The notes beneath the pieces are model-generated. The model saw nothing but the letters and a program-made list of their open reading frames with translations, was not told where the DNA came from and made no database searches. From an uncultured Lacinutrix sp. (GTDB lineage: Bacteria > Bacteroidota > Bacteroidia > Flavobacteriales > Flavobacteriaceae): 64,000 nt of DNA. The translations under genes were made by a program, and so were the position numbers. The stretch covers positions 188,001 through 252,000 of the forward strand of contig NZ_CANMRQ010000001.1 of the NCBI RefSeq assembly GCF_947500325.1. Reading direction: 5' to 3'. Positions within the stretch are counted from its first letter, which is position 1. Each line of letters begins with the position of its first letter. Positions 26,657-36,200 of the stretch are shown one piece after another.

Positions 26657-27574
26657 ATGGGTCATGGTCATTCACATAGCCATTCTCATGATCATAACGA
26701 CTTAAAAGGGCGTAACCTTTTAATATCTATTTTTTTAAACATACTTATCACTGCCGCTCAAGTTGTTGGTGGTTTAGTCTCTGGAAGTTTAGCTTTACTA
26801 AGTGATGCTTTACATAATTTTAGTGATGTTTTATCGCTTATTGTTAGTTATATAGCAGATAAACTGTCTAAACGGAAAGCCTCTTTGCATAAAACCTTTG
26901 GTTATAAACGTGCTGAAATTTTAGCTGCTTTTATTAACGCTGCAACATTAATTATTGTTGCTGTTTTATTAATTATTGAAGCTGTAGAGCGTTTTAAAAA
27001 TCCGCAAGCCATTGAAAGTAACTTAGTAATATGGCTATCTATAGTTGCCATTCTTGGCAATGGTTTTAGTGTATTATTACTTAAAAAAGATAGCGAAACT
27101 AATATGAATATGCGTAGTGCATATCTGCATTTATTAACAGATATGATGGCTAGTGTCGCTGTTTTAATTGGTGGGCTATTAATGAAGTATTATCAATTAT
27201 TTTGGGTTGATAGTGTACTTACGTTTGCTATTGCATTATATCTTATTTACATGGGTTACGATTTGCTAAAAGCCTCTACTAAAGTATTAATGTTGTTTAC
27301 ACCAGAAGACATTCCTGTAGAAGAAATAGTAAAAGAAATTAATGCTTTTAAATCCATAAAAAATGTACACCATATACATGTCTGGCAACTTAACGAAGAA
27401 GAAATTCATTTAGAAGCACATATAGATTTTGAAAATGATATTACCTTATCACAATTTGATAAAATTCTTCACGAAGTAGAAGAGTTGTTATACCACAAAT
27501 TTGAAATTAATCATGTTAATATTCAGCCAGAATATGGCAAGGATGATGTAAAAGATGTAATTGTACAAGACTAA
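26657..27574 (+). CDS. Cation diffusion facilitator (CzcD/ZitB-like)
   Basis: 305 aa. His-rich N-terminus (MGHGHSHSHSHDHND), six transmembrane helices, metal-site motifs LLSDALHNFSD in helix 2 and HLLTDMMASV in helix 5, and a cytoplasmic C-terminal domain with HHIHVWQL. It exports Zn or related divalent ions in exchange for protons. Full length. In line with rpiB (3 bp) and the GNAT gene just downstream. Confidence 0.92.
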   Translation: MGHGHSHSHSHDHNDLKGRNLLISIFLNILITAAQVVGGLVSGSLALLSDALHNFSDVLSLIVSYIADKLSKRKASLHKTFGYKRAEILAAFINAATLIIVAVLLIIEAVERFKNPQAIESNLVIWLSIVAILGNGFSVLLLKKDSETNMNMRSAYLHLLTDMMASVAVLIGGLLMKYYQLFWVDSVLTFAIALYLIYMGYDLLKASTKVLMLFTPEDIPVEEIVKEINAFKSIKNVHHIHVWQLNEEEIHLEAHIDFENDITLSQFDKILHEVEELLYHKFEINHVNIQPEYGKDDVKDVIVQD

Positions 27575-27578
27575 AACT

Positions 27579-28031
27579 ATGATAGATATTAAAGTAAAAA
27601 CGTTTCAAGAGTTAACCAAACAAGAGTTATATGGTTTGCTTCAATTAAGAAGTGAAGTCTTTGTTGTAGAGCAGGAATGCGTGTATCAAGACATTGATGG
27701 TAAGGATGAAGAAGCTCTACATGTATTAGGGGTTAAAAATAATAAGATTGTTGCTTATACCCGCTTATTTAAGCCAGGCTATTATTTTGAGGAAGCTAGT
27801 ATAGGTAGAGTTGTTGTTGTAAAAAATGAAAGACAATATAAATACGGTTATGATATTATGCATGCTTCCATAAAAGCAATACAAGAGCATTATAATGTAA
27901 CTACAATAAAAATCTCTGCGCAATGCTATTTAAAACGCTTCTATAATAATCTAAATTTTATAGAAATAGGAAAGGAATACTTAGAAGATGATATACCACA
28001 TATTGCTATGCTCTATAATGCTACAGAATAA
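27579..28031 (+). CDS. ElaA-like GNAT acetyltransferase
   Basis: 150 aa from ATG 27579; a TTG at 27561 would overlap the CDF gene and is unlikely. Motifs of the ElaA subfamily: LTKQELYGLLQLRSEVFVVEQ and YQDIDGKDEEALH, then the acetyl-CoA loop region SIGRVVVVKNERQYKYGYDIM and a C-terminal AQCYLKRFYNNLNF. Substrate unknown. Last gene of the rpiB-CDF unit; a terminator follows. Confidence 0.85.
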   Translation: MIDIKVKTFQELTKQELYGLLQLRSEVFVVEQECVYQDIDGKDEEALHVLGVKNNKIVAYTRLFKPGYYFEEASIGRVVVVKNERQYKYGYDIMHASIKAIQEHYNVTTIKISAQCYLKRFYNNLNFIEIGKEYLEDDIPHIAMLYNATE

Positions 28032-28033
28032 AA

Positions 28034-28060
28034 AAACCTCATCGGCACGATGAGGTTTTA
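28034..28060. terminator. Terminator between convergent genes
   Basis: AAACCTCATCG / CGATGAGGTTTT with a 3-nt loop; A-run before and T-run after. Confidence 0.85.
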
Positions 28061-28090
28061 CAAATAAGGGATACCTACTAAAATATTACC

Positions 28091-28936
28091 TTACTTAGAA
28101 ATATATCTTACTAATAACTCTACTCTTCTATCTTCTTTATCGTCTCCACCTAAATTATACTTTCCAGCTAAACCTTGATATCTAATTCTTGATGCGTCTA
28201 CTCCTCTTTTTACCAAGTAATCACGAATATATTTTGCTCTTACAACACTTAAGTTTACTTTTCCTGTTTCTCTATCTCTAGAGTCTTTTCCATTTTTTGT
28301 GCAGCATACATGGCCGTTAATTGTAAAAAAGATATCTGTTCTTTTAGATAAGTAATCTGCTAATTCGTTTAAAGACGCTTTAGAGTCTTCTGTTAAATAA
28401 CGTAAACCTCTTCTAAAGTTTATTTTTTCAAGATTAATTAGATCTCCAGAAGACAAATCTTCACCGTAAAAAGAACCTGCAATTAATTTTTTAGGAGCGA
28501 TAACAATAGTTACTTTTCTATTTAAAGCCCTTAATTCATCAAACAAAGATTGTTCTTGTGTTGTTAAAGCAATTTCCCCTTTTGCATCTACACTAACAAG
28601 TTCTGGCTTTTTATCACTGTTTCTGTAAGTAGAAATAATGTTTCTAATATAAGTTGCTCTTTTATTAGATAATTGCTTGTTGTAATCATCACTTCCTAAA
28701 TCATCACAAAATCCATAAATAGACATTCTTTCAATATCTATAGTTTCTGTTTCTTGAATAAAGTGTAATAGTTTCTGAAACTCTTCTGAAGTTAATGAGT
28801 ATTTATCTGTACTAAAAAATACATCATGACTTACTACTGCAGTTGATTTTTTTAATTTCTCTTTTTTAAGATTATCTGATGCATTTGCAAAAGAAAAAGA
28901 CAAGATAAGAACTAATAGTAGGTAAAAATTTCTCAT
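28091..28936 (-). CDS. OmpA family protein, paralogue 1
   Basis: 281 aa from ATG 28936 (MRNFYLLLVLILSFSFANAS signal peptide); the in-frame ATG at 28963 only adds nine residues before the signal. Two OmpA-C-like halves: an N-terminal one (about 30-130; DVFFSTDKYSLT, YGFCDDLGSDDYNKQLSNKRA) and a C-terminal one (about 165-280; NGHVCC..., LSVVRAKYIRDYLVKRGVD). OmpA domains bind peptidoglycan. Oddly, the GHTD-like turn is GHVCCT, with a Cys pair, in this copy and in the paralogue upstream. Confidence 0.85.
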   Translation of the reverse strand: MRNFYLLLVLILSFSFANASDNLKKEKLKKSTAVVSHDVFFSTDKYSLTSEEFQKLLHFIQETETIDIERMSIYGFCDDLGSDDYNKQLSNKRATYIRNIISTYRNSDKKPELVSVDAKGEIALTTQEQSLFDELRALNRKVTIVIAPKKLIAGSFYGEDLSSGDLINLEKINFRRGLRYLTEDSKASLNELADYLSKRTDIFFTINGHVCCTKNGKDSRDRETGKVNLSVVRAKYIRDYLVKRGVDASRIRYQGLAGKYNLGGDDKEDRRVELLVRYISK

Positions 28937-29125
28937 GTTAGATAGGTTTGTTGGGCACATCAAACATATAACGCACCCTACTTCTACTGAAAAATTTTAG
29001 TCCATTTTCAAATTTATTTGGTTTAAATACACATTTGTAGATAAGAGGTTAAAATTCCTCGATAAACAACTATGCTAATCATCTGATTTTGATAACCTTT
29101 CATAGACTCCTTAAAAATTAAGCAT

Positions 29126-29157
29126 AAAAAAAGCGACCAATTATGGTCGCTCTTTTT
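29126..29157 (-). terminator. Terminator of OmpA paralogue 2
   Basis: AAGCGACCA / TGGTCGCT arms with a 4-nt loop and T-run on the minus strand. Confidence 0.8.
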
Positions 29158-29168
29158 ACGTCTGTTTT

Positions 29169-30032
29169 TTATTTTCTTAATTTTCTATCACTAATATGTG
29201 TCACCAATATTTCAACTCTACGATCATCTTTTGCTTCTCCTCCAAGAGGAAACTTTCTGCGTAAGCCAACATATTTCATGCGTTTTTTATCTACACCTTT
29301 TTTTGCTAAATATTCATAGATATATTTTGCTCTTGCTACAGATAGATTTCGTTTTCTAGTTTTTTTATCTACTGCATCACGACTGTTTTGTGTACAACAA
29401 ACATGTCCTTGAATAGTGAAATAAACATTGTCTTTCTCTACTAAAATCTTTGCCAACTCTTCTAAGGTCTTCTTAGATTCTTTAGTAACATAACTATAAC
29501 TAGTTTTAAAATAGATTTTGTCTAATCTAATTTTATCTCCTTTTTTTATAGTCCCTGTTTTTATATCATTTGTTGTTTTTTCTTTTTTCTTGTGCTCTGC
29601 AACAGTCTCTATAACAACTTCTTTTTTAGGTATTTGTTTAGTAACTATTATTTCAACTTTACGATTTAATCCTCTTATTTGGTGTACCTCTTCTTCATTT
29701 AGAACCTTAAGTAAAATTTCACCTTTACCATTTACATTAGTAATTAAATTAGGATCAATACCATAACCAGCAAATAATTCTTTAATAGTGTTGGCTCTAT
29801 TTTGAGATAATTCCATGTTATATTCGTTACTACCACGGTCGTCTGTAAACCCATATATTGATACCTTTTCTACTGTTACGCTATCTAATGAAGAAATAAA
29901 AAGTAATAATCTGTTTTCTTCAGTTAATGGTACAGCATATTCATCGGTGTCAAAATAAACATCGTGCGTGATTTCTTTTTGCGCAAATAGATTACAAGAA
30001 ATTAGTAGTAATATGATGTATAACTGTTTCAT
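29169..30032 (-). CDS. OmpA family protein, paralogue 2
   Basis: 287 aa with signal peptide (1-17). Same double OmpA-like build as the gene downstream: DVYFDTDEYAVP, YGFTDDRGSNEYNMELSQNRA, then the second half with QGHVCCTQNSRDAVDKKTR and LSVARAKYIYEYLAKKGVD. Here a Lys-rich linker (about 140-165) separates the halves. The two genes come from a tandem duplication but have separate terminators. Envelope anchoring is the likely role. Confidence 0.85.
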   Translation of the reverse strand: MKQLYIILLLISCNLFAQKEITHDVYFDTDEYAVPLTEENRLLLFISSLDSVTVEKVSIYGFTDDRGSNEYNMELSQNRANTIKELFAGYGIDPNLITNVNGKGEILLKVLNEEEVHQIRGLNRKVEIIVTKQIPKKEVVIETVAEHKKKEKTTNDIKTGTIKKGDKIRLDKIYFKTSYSYVTKESKKTLEELAKILVEKDNVYFTIQGHVCCTQNSRDAVDKKTRKRNLSVARAKYIYEYLAKKGVDKKRMKYVGLRRKFPLGGEAKDDRRVEILVTHISDRKLRK

Positions 30033-30078
30033 GTTTAATGGTAGGACAATAAATATACCATTTTATATAATATTATAT

Positions 30079-31725
30079 CTAGTTTAAATATTTTCTATAT
30101 TTAGATGGGTTTCCAAGAATTTCTGTTGCTTTTTTAATTTCTGCATTATGAATTTTATAGTACTCATATAATCCTTCTCTATAAACATAACGTTTAATAA
30201 TCTCATCACTAAGTAAACTCATTAACTGAGATTTATTATCATCTATAGCTTTAAGTTTCGAATTATTTAAATTTTTAATTAGTGCATTATAATCTCTCTG
30301 AATATCATCGTCTAGATTTTCTGTTTTTGCAACTTCTATTGCTTTTGCTAGAGATTTTTCTGTTTTAGTTTCAAACGTAAAGTTTGAGTTTTTTAAATAG
30401 GTTTTAAAGTTTGAAAAATCCGAATCAGATAATGTCCAGCCATTAATATCATTAATGTTTTGGTGGCTGTAATAGTATTTTGTTGCATAATCAAATACAC
30501 TTTGATTACTTAAAATAGCTTTTGTAATTGCAGAATTTTTAGAGTAATCTAATGCTTCATCTGGGAAAACACCTCCGCCGTCAAATACTTTTCTTCCGTT
30601 TTTAGTTTTAAACGCATTGTAATCTTTTTGTTTAACACGAACAGCATTTCCTTTATCGTCCTTATTCCAATAATCTAAAGCCTGAATACAACGACCAGAA
30701 GGCGTGTAGTAACGTGAAATAGTTACTTTAAGTTGCGTACCATAAGTTAACTTTTTAGGACGTTGTACTAACCCTTTGCCAAAACTTCTTGCGCCCACAA
30801 CAACTCCACGATCTAAATCTTGAAGTGTTCCTGCTACAATTTCACTTGCAGATGCACTTCTACCATTTATTAAAACAACAACAGGGATTTCAGTGTCTAT
30901 AGGATCTTTTTTAGTGTAATATGTACGATTATATTTTTTTACTTTAGATTTTGTAGTTACTACTAATTGGCCTTTTGGCACAAATAAGTTAACAATATTA
31001 ACCGCTTCTCTCAATAGACCACCAGGATTACTTCTTAAATCTAAAATTATGCTTTTGGCTCCTTGTGCTTTTAAATCTTTTAAAGCATATCCTGTTTGCT
31101 GTGATGCTTTTTCATTAAATTTCTTTAATACTATATAACCTGTAGTTTCATCAATCATAGAAAAGTGAGGTACTGCATCTATTTCTATTTCACTCCGTTT
31201 TAATGTCGTCTTATTTTTCTTGCCTTGTCTCAGATATGTAATATTTACCGAAGAGTTAGGCGCTCCTTTTAATAAATTACCCGCATCATCTTTATAGTCT
31301 GCCACATTTTGTCCATCAACAGAAATTATTTCATCTCCAGCCTTTAACCCTGCTTTATCTGCTGGATAGCCTTTATAAGGTTCAATAACAACTAACTTAT
31401 CTTTTAATGTTCTTATACTAGCACCAACACCTGTATAATCACCTGTACGTTTAATACGCTCTGCTTCTACATCTTGTTCATTATAAAAACGAGTATATGG
31501 ATCAAGCTCATTAAGCATGTTCTTTATGGCATTATCCATTAAGTCTCCTGGATTTGTCTCATCAACATAATTCATATTCAACTCTTTAAAAAGCGTTGTG
31601 AATATTTCTATCTGCTTGGCAATCTCAAAAAAATCGTTATTAAATGTTTTAAATGCCGAGCCTGTAAATAATATAGTGATTGCAAAAATTGGAATGAGAA
31701 CTTTGCGTTTTAGAATTTTCTTCAT
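30079..31725 (-). CDS. C-terminal processing protease (S41, CtpA-like)
   Basis: 548 aa from ATG 31725 (MKKILKRKVLIPIFAITILF, signal anchor); a start at 31752 would overlap rnpA. Domains: N-terminal helical part, PDZ (about 85-165; GVGASIRTLKDKLVVIEP, AGLKAGDEIISVDG), S41 core with ILDLRSNPGGLLREAV, the nucleophile region NGRSASASEIVAGTLQD and the Lys region FGKGLVQ, then a C-terminal helical extension. A periplasmic Ser/Lys protease. Conserved order with rnpA in flavobacteria supports the call. Confidence 0.9.
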   Translation of the reverse strand: MKKILKRKVLIPIFAITILFTGSAFKTFNNDFFEIAKQIEIFTTLFKELNMNYVDETNPGDLMDNAIKNMLNELDPYTRFYNEQDVEAERIKRTGDYTGVGASIRTLKDKLVVIEPYKGYPADKAGLKAGDEIISVDGQNVADYKDDAGNLLKGAPNSSVNITYLRQGKKNKTTLKRSEIEIDAVPHFSMIDETTGYIVLKKFNEKASQQTGYALKDLKAQGAKSIILDLRSNPGGLLREAVNIVNLFVPKGQLVVTTKSKVKKYNRTYYTKKDPIDTEIPVVVLINGRSASASEIVAGTLQDLDRGVVVGARSFGKGLVQRPKKLTYGTQLKVTISRYYTPSGRCIQALDYWNKDDKGNAVRVKQKDYNAFKTKNGRKVFDGGGVFPDEALDYSKNSAITKAILSNQSVFDYATKYYYSHQNINDINGWTLSDSDFSNFKTYLKNSNFTFETKTEKSLAKAIEVAKTENLDDDIQRDYNALIKNLNNSKLKAIDDNKSQLMSLLSDEIIKRYVYREGLYEYYKIHNAEIKKATEILGNPSKYRKYLN

Positions 31726-31729
31726 AGCG

Positions 31730-32095
31730 TTATGCTTTAAAATTTTGGTCATTAAATTTAGTGAAAACGGCTCTTATTTTAGTGTTAATTAACTCAAAAT
31801 CTGGCATATCTTTACTATTGTATAAAATCATAAACGAATAACCAGTGATGTTGTTGTCTATTAAAAGTGTTTTATTTAAACGATAAGCCTCACGTAACAA
31901 GCGTTTTATACGAATACGATCTACAGCGCGTTTAAAGTTTTTTTTACTTACAGAAACACCTACTTTAGTTTTATCATCGTTTTTTAAATACACTAACCGC
32001 AAAGGATATGCCGAAACAGACTTCCCTTTAAGAAATAATGCTTCTATAGCTTTTTTACTTTTTAGTTTTTCGTCTTTATTGTAAGTTAATTTCAT
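31730..32095 (-). CDS. rnpA: Ribonuclease P protein component
   Basis: 121 aa. Protein subunit that helps the RNase P RNA mature tRNA 5' ends. Hallmarks: LKSKKAIEALFLKGKSVSAYPLRLVY, VGVSVSKKNFKRAVDRIRIKRLLREAYR (RNR motif region) and SFMILYNSKDMPDFE. Usual length. Lies between the S41 protease gene and the S24 repressor gene; not next to rpmH here. Confidence 0.93.
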   Translation of the reverse strand: MKLTYNKDEKLKSKKAIEALFLKGKSVSAYPLRLVYLKNDDKTKVGVSVSKKNFKRAVDRIRIKRLLREAYRLNKTLLIDNNITGYSFMILYNSKDMPDFELINTKIRAVFTKFNDQNFKA

Positions 32096-32109
32096 GGTTT
32101 TTATGCCAA

Positions 32110-32922
32110 TTAATTCTTTAATGTATTAGTATTTACAGATTCTCGAAGTTCTAATAACTGACTTTCTAACTCATGTAAACGATCGTAAATATCAACAGGT
32201 TCTGGCATTTGTTTAGAAGCAAACATAGTAACATACCATATTTCCATAATATCTTCTACACCTATAGTATATGTTGGATAATTACCATCTTTATTATCGC
32301 TTTTTAAAATAAGCTTACTACGTTCTTCAATACGATTAATAACACGTTTTAATACAATACCATCATTTTTACTTACAATAACATATACACGGCCATCTTT
32401 AACATCATTAAGGTTTTCTACATATTTACCAAAAACCAAATCTCCATCAAAAAAAGTACGCACCATAGAATTACCTTGTACCTCAAAACAACGAAAAGTA
32501 CCATTATTTAAGTGTGGCATATGAAAAGAAGGTAACGTTTCAATATATTCTGTGTCTCCATAGCCATCTAAATAACCTGCACGTGCTTTTATGGGAACAT
32601 AAACTACATTTTCTTCATTATCATCATTAACAGAAATAACTTGTGGTACTCCAGAATATGTTTGAATATTAGAAGTATCTTCTTTAAGCATTATAGAACT
32701 TTTACCAAATAAATAGTCTGGATTAATATCAAATTCATCAATAATTGCTAAAAGAACATCATAACCAGGCTTTGTCTTTTTTCTAGAACCATCGCTTTGT
32801 ACTCTTCCATTTACAATACTATCTATAGTTGTTCCAGTAACACCAATGCGTTTAGAAAAGGCATAATTGTTTAAATGAAAATGATTAATAATGGCAGATA
32901 TTTTCTCATTTATAGTATCCAT
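32110..32922 (-). CDS. XRE/S24 (LexA-like) transcriptional repressor
   Basis: 270 aa. N-terminal helix-turn-helix (about 5-70; YAFSKRIGVTGTTIDSIVNG), then a linker with the Ala-Gly dipeptide KARAGYLDG where LexA-type repressors self-cleave, and an S24 peptidase fold with the Ser in FEVQGNSMVRTFFDGD and the Lys in GIVLKRVI. Such proteins are inactivated by self-cleavage on DNA damage or another signal. Position and facing promoter, with repeated TGTAAAATG boxes, suggest it represses itself, the 1150-aa gene and the distant lysis module. A short coiled coil ends the protein. Confidence 0.85.
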   Translation of the reverse strand: MDTINEKISAIINHFHLNNYAFSKRIGVTGTTIDSIVNGRVQSDGSRKKTKPGYDVLLAIIDEFDINPDYLFGKSSIMLKEDTSNIQTYSGVPQVISVNDDNEENVVYVPIKARAGYLDGYGDTEYIETLPSFHMPHLNNGTFRCFEVQGNSMVRTFFDGDLVFGKYVENLNDVKDGRVYVIVSKNDGIVLKRVINRIEERSKLILKSDNKDGNYPTYTIGVEDIMEIWYVTMFASKQMPEPVDIYDRLHELESQLLELRESVNTNTLKN

Positions 32923-32940
32923 AGGCGTTCTTAAAATTAA

Positions 32941-33004
32941 ATCAAACTTTTTACAAAATTAAATGTAAAATGTTTGATTAAGTTTGTAAAATGTTGTATA
33001 TTTG
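32941..33004 (+). promoter_or_regulatory. Operator/promoter of the accessory module
   Basis: 32941-32978 is a near-palindrome (ATCAAAC ... GTTTGAT, with TTTTACA / TGTAAAA inside). Direct repeats TGTAAAATG lie at 32964 and 32985, a TTTG -33 box at 32973 and, 20 bp on, TATATTTG at 32997-33004. The operators cover both boxes, fitting repression by the adjacent S24 protein. Confidence 0.7.
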
Positions 33005-33270
33005 TACTGTAATTAAGTTGCTAATATACAAAATTATCTATTAATCAAACATTTGTATGAATTTTAAGCAACAATTTCCAGATTTTTAATACGAGTAGCA
33101 TCTCCAAAAATCAAAATGACGTGTTACTATTCAATCATTATTTTGAATAGATGAGAATTTTATGTCTTAAAAGATTAAGACTTTATGTTAAGGTGAACCT
33201 GTTAGAAAAGCGAAAAGACAACAGTTCTTAATAGAAAGAGAACTTAATATTAAAACATAAAATATTTAAA
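33005..33270 (+). other. Long 5' leader of the 1150-aa gene
   Basis: About 260 nt between the promoter and the ATG without a gene. Two perfect hairpins: CTATTCAA / TTGAATAG (33127-33150) and GTCTTAA / TTAAGAC (33164-33181). A further half-operator (ATCAAACATTTGTA) lies near 33044. It may be a regulated leader. Confidence 0.5.
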
Positions 33271-36200
33271 ATGAGTAAAACAATTAAACAAAATTTATTT
33301 CGATTCGTAACCCTACGTAGCCCACAACTTATTGAAGAAAAAGACAAAGATCCTGGTTTTATATATCATCCAGACGAGTCAAAAAGTAATTTCTTTGACG
33401 CTAGTAACGCAGATGAAAAAGAAGCAGCATTAAAAGCTGTATCATCAACATTTTCTGCATTAAAAAACAGAAAAGAAGTAAAAGACGTTTCTACAAAACT
33501 ATATGAATTTTCATCATGGTTAATGCGAAACAAAAATACTTTGTCTTATGATGAAATTAAGTCAAATTCTATTGGTGCAGAAGTATTAACAACAGAACAA
33601 GAACTTGTAATTTGGGATAATTTAATTTATCAAACTATAGAAAAAACATCTGTTTATGCTAGAGAAGCGCTAATTCAAGTATTAATAACAAATAAGTTTT
33701 TAAAAGCTTTCTTAAGTTTTTCTCAAGGCTTAAAAACTAATATCGTTTTTACAGAAGATCAAGAAAAAGACTTTTTACGTCGTGCTAATGCGAGTGTGGT
33801 TTTACCTAAAGCTCTGTTTTTTATAGCAAAAGCAGCTAATGATAAAACAAGAAGAATAGGTACTGCTTCTCTAAGTTCTTTAGAAGATATTAGCAATGTA
33901 GCATTGGCTAAATATCAAAATGAAACATATAATACTCTTCTTGAAGAACTAAAAACAATTGAGGTTAAATATCAAAAAGAAAGCCAAAAAGCATATAATG
34001 AAGCTTTAAATAACCATAATAAAACTGTTGAACTATTAATTGCAGAGTCTGAACCAATAATCACTGAAGAAACAGATATAAAAACTGGAATCGTTAAAGA
34101 AATAACAACGTATCCAGATTTAAAACTTCCAAGGTTTGATTTTCCTAAGGAAGAAGTTATCACCGATGTTTATTTAAAAGATAAATTATCCGAAGCCTCT
34201 TTAATGCTTTTAAATAAAGAAGGACTTGATGTTTATAATACTTTTGAAGAGGTTTTTCAAGCATTAAAATCTAAAATCAATTCAAATAATCAAATTATAT
34301 TTAATAAGTCTTCAGTAAAACCTAAAAATGTAAAAATAGGCGGCAGCGTAGTTAAGGTAAACGATCGTGTTCCTTTATTAGATTATAATTTTCCAAACTT
34401 TCTAGAGGTAAACCCAGCAGGATTAGTTAGCCCTTTTATGGTTTTTTATAATGTAATTGAACCTATTCAAATTTCTAGTATGACTTATACTGTAGACTTT
34501 ACAGATGGTACTTCTGCTACAGATAGTGGTTTTAATCCTGTATCTACAACAAACAATATGATTAGGCTTTTTCCTAATGGAATGACATTACCTAGCAACT
34601 CTAACACCTATACTATCTCTGGTGAAATTACTTTGCTATCTGGTGAAAAATACAGCTTCACTCAATTAGTAAATAGAAAGTCTAGATTTAATATGGGTAC
34701 TTTTGAATTGGTGGATACAGATTCTCAACCGTCTAATACTGATACTATTTTTGGAGTAACAAATATTGGTATTGCAGATTTTAGACGTGTAGAGCAAGAA
34801 GTATGTTGTTACGTTCCTGGAGAAGTATCACATATAGAAAATGTGCTGGCTCGTGAATATAAAGAACGCTCAACAAGAAGCTTAACAAGTGTTGAAACCA
34901 CCTCTGAAACGACTTCTGAAACTGAAGTAGAAAATTTAACAGATACTACTACTACAGAGCGTAATGAAATGCAAAGTGAAATTGCTTCAGTAATTAACGA
35001 AGACGAGTCTAAAAACTATGGTGCTAGCGCTAATGCTTCATATGATCCTACACCTAACTCCTCTATAAACATTGGTGGTTATGCAGATTTTTCTTCATCA
35101 AATTCAACATCAAATTCTAATAGTCAAGCATTAACTTATGCTCAAGAAGTAACAGAGCGTGCCATGGAGCGTATTGTAACCAAAACGCAAACAAAACGTA
35201 CGTCACGTATTTTAAAAGAATTTGAAGAAAATAACAAACATGGTTTCGATAATACTAAAGGAGATAAGCATGTAACAGGTGTTTACCGTTGGGTTGATAA
35301 AATTTATAAAAATAAATTAATCAATTATGGTAAGCGTTTAATGTATGAATTTGCAATACCTGAACCAGCTAGGTTTTTAAAGGATGCCTTATGGAAAAAA
35401 ATTAAAAATAATGAGGAAGTAGATTCTGCTGTAGTATTGCCAGAATTACCTGTTCACCCTAAAGATTATGAATTTTTAGCAAATAGTAATATTAAAATTA
35501 CAGATGCTAGTATGTTGACTGTAGATAATTATCAAGAGTTAGCTGCCCAATACAATGCAGATGTAAATGCTATAGACTTAAATAAAACAATATCTGAATC
35601 ATTTAGTGCAACAGGAAACGATTATGTTTCTCAATATAATCATCCAGGAGCATCGCATTTTAAAATGAGTATTCCTGAAGGTTATATGGCGACAAGTACT
35701 CGTTTTAATGCAGGTTTTGTTTTTGTGCCTAAAAAACTAGAGTATACGTATGCTACTGTTTCTGTTGCTAATCATAAATATTCTGCAGGAGGAAGACATT
35801 GGGATTTTGTCTCTAATACACTTTCTTTAGATAATATAGAAAATGAATTAGCAGTATCTTTTATAGGAGCAGATGTTGGTGGAATAAGAGTAAATGTAGA
35901 GGCTTTTTGCACCATTACAGACCAAGCGCTTAAGCAATGGCAAAATGAAACATATAATGCGATATTAAACGCTTATAATGAGCGCCTAAGAGAATACAAT
36001 GAAGCCGTTATAGCTAATGAAGTATTCCCTACAGATGCAAAGTATAAACTTACTTTTAACCCATTACACAACCGTAGTTTAGAAAAAAGAGAGCTTAAAC
36101 GTATTGCTATAGAGTTATTAATTGACCAAATTAAAGTCTCTAAAGATAATTATACAACAGAGGATACTATTGCAAGAGTAACTAAAAATGAAGCTTTTGA

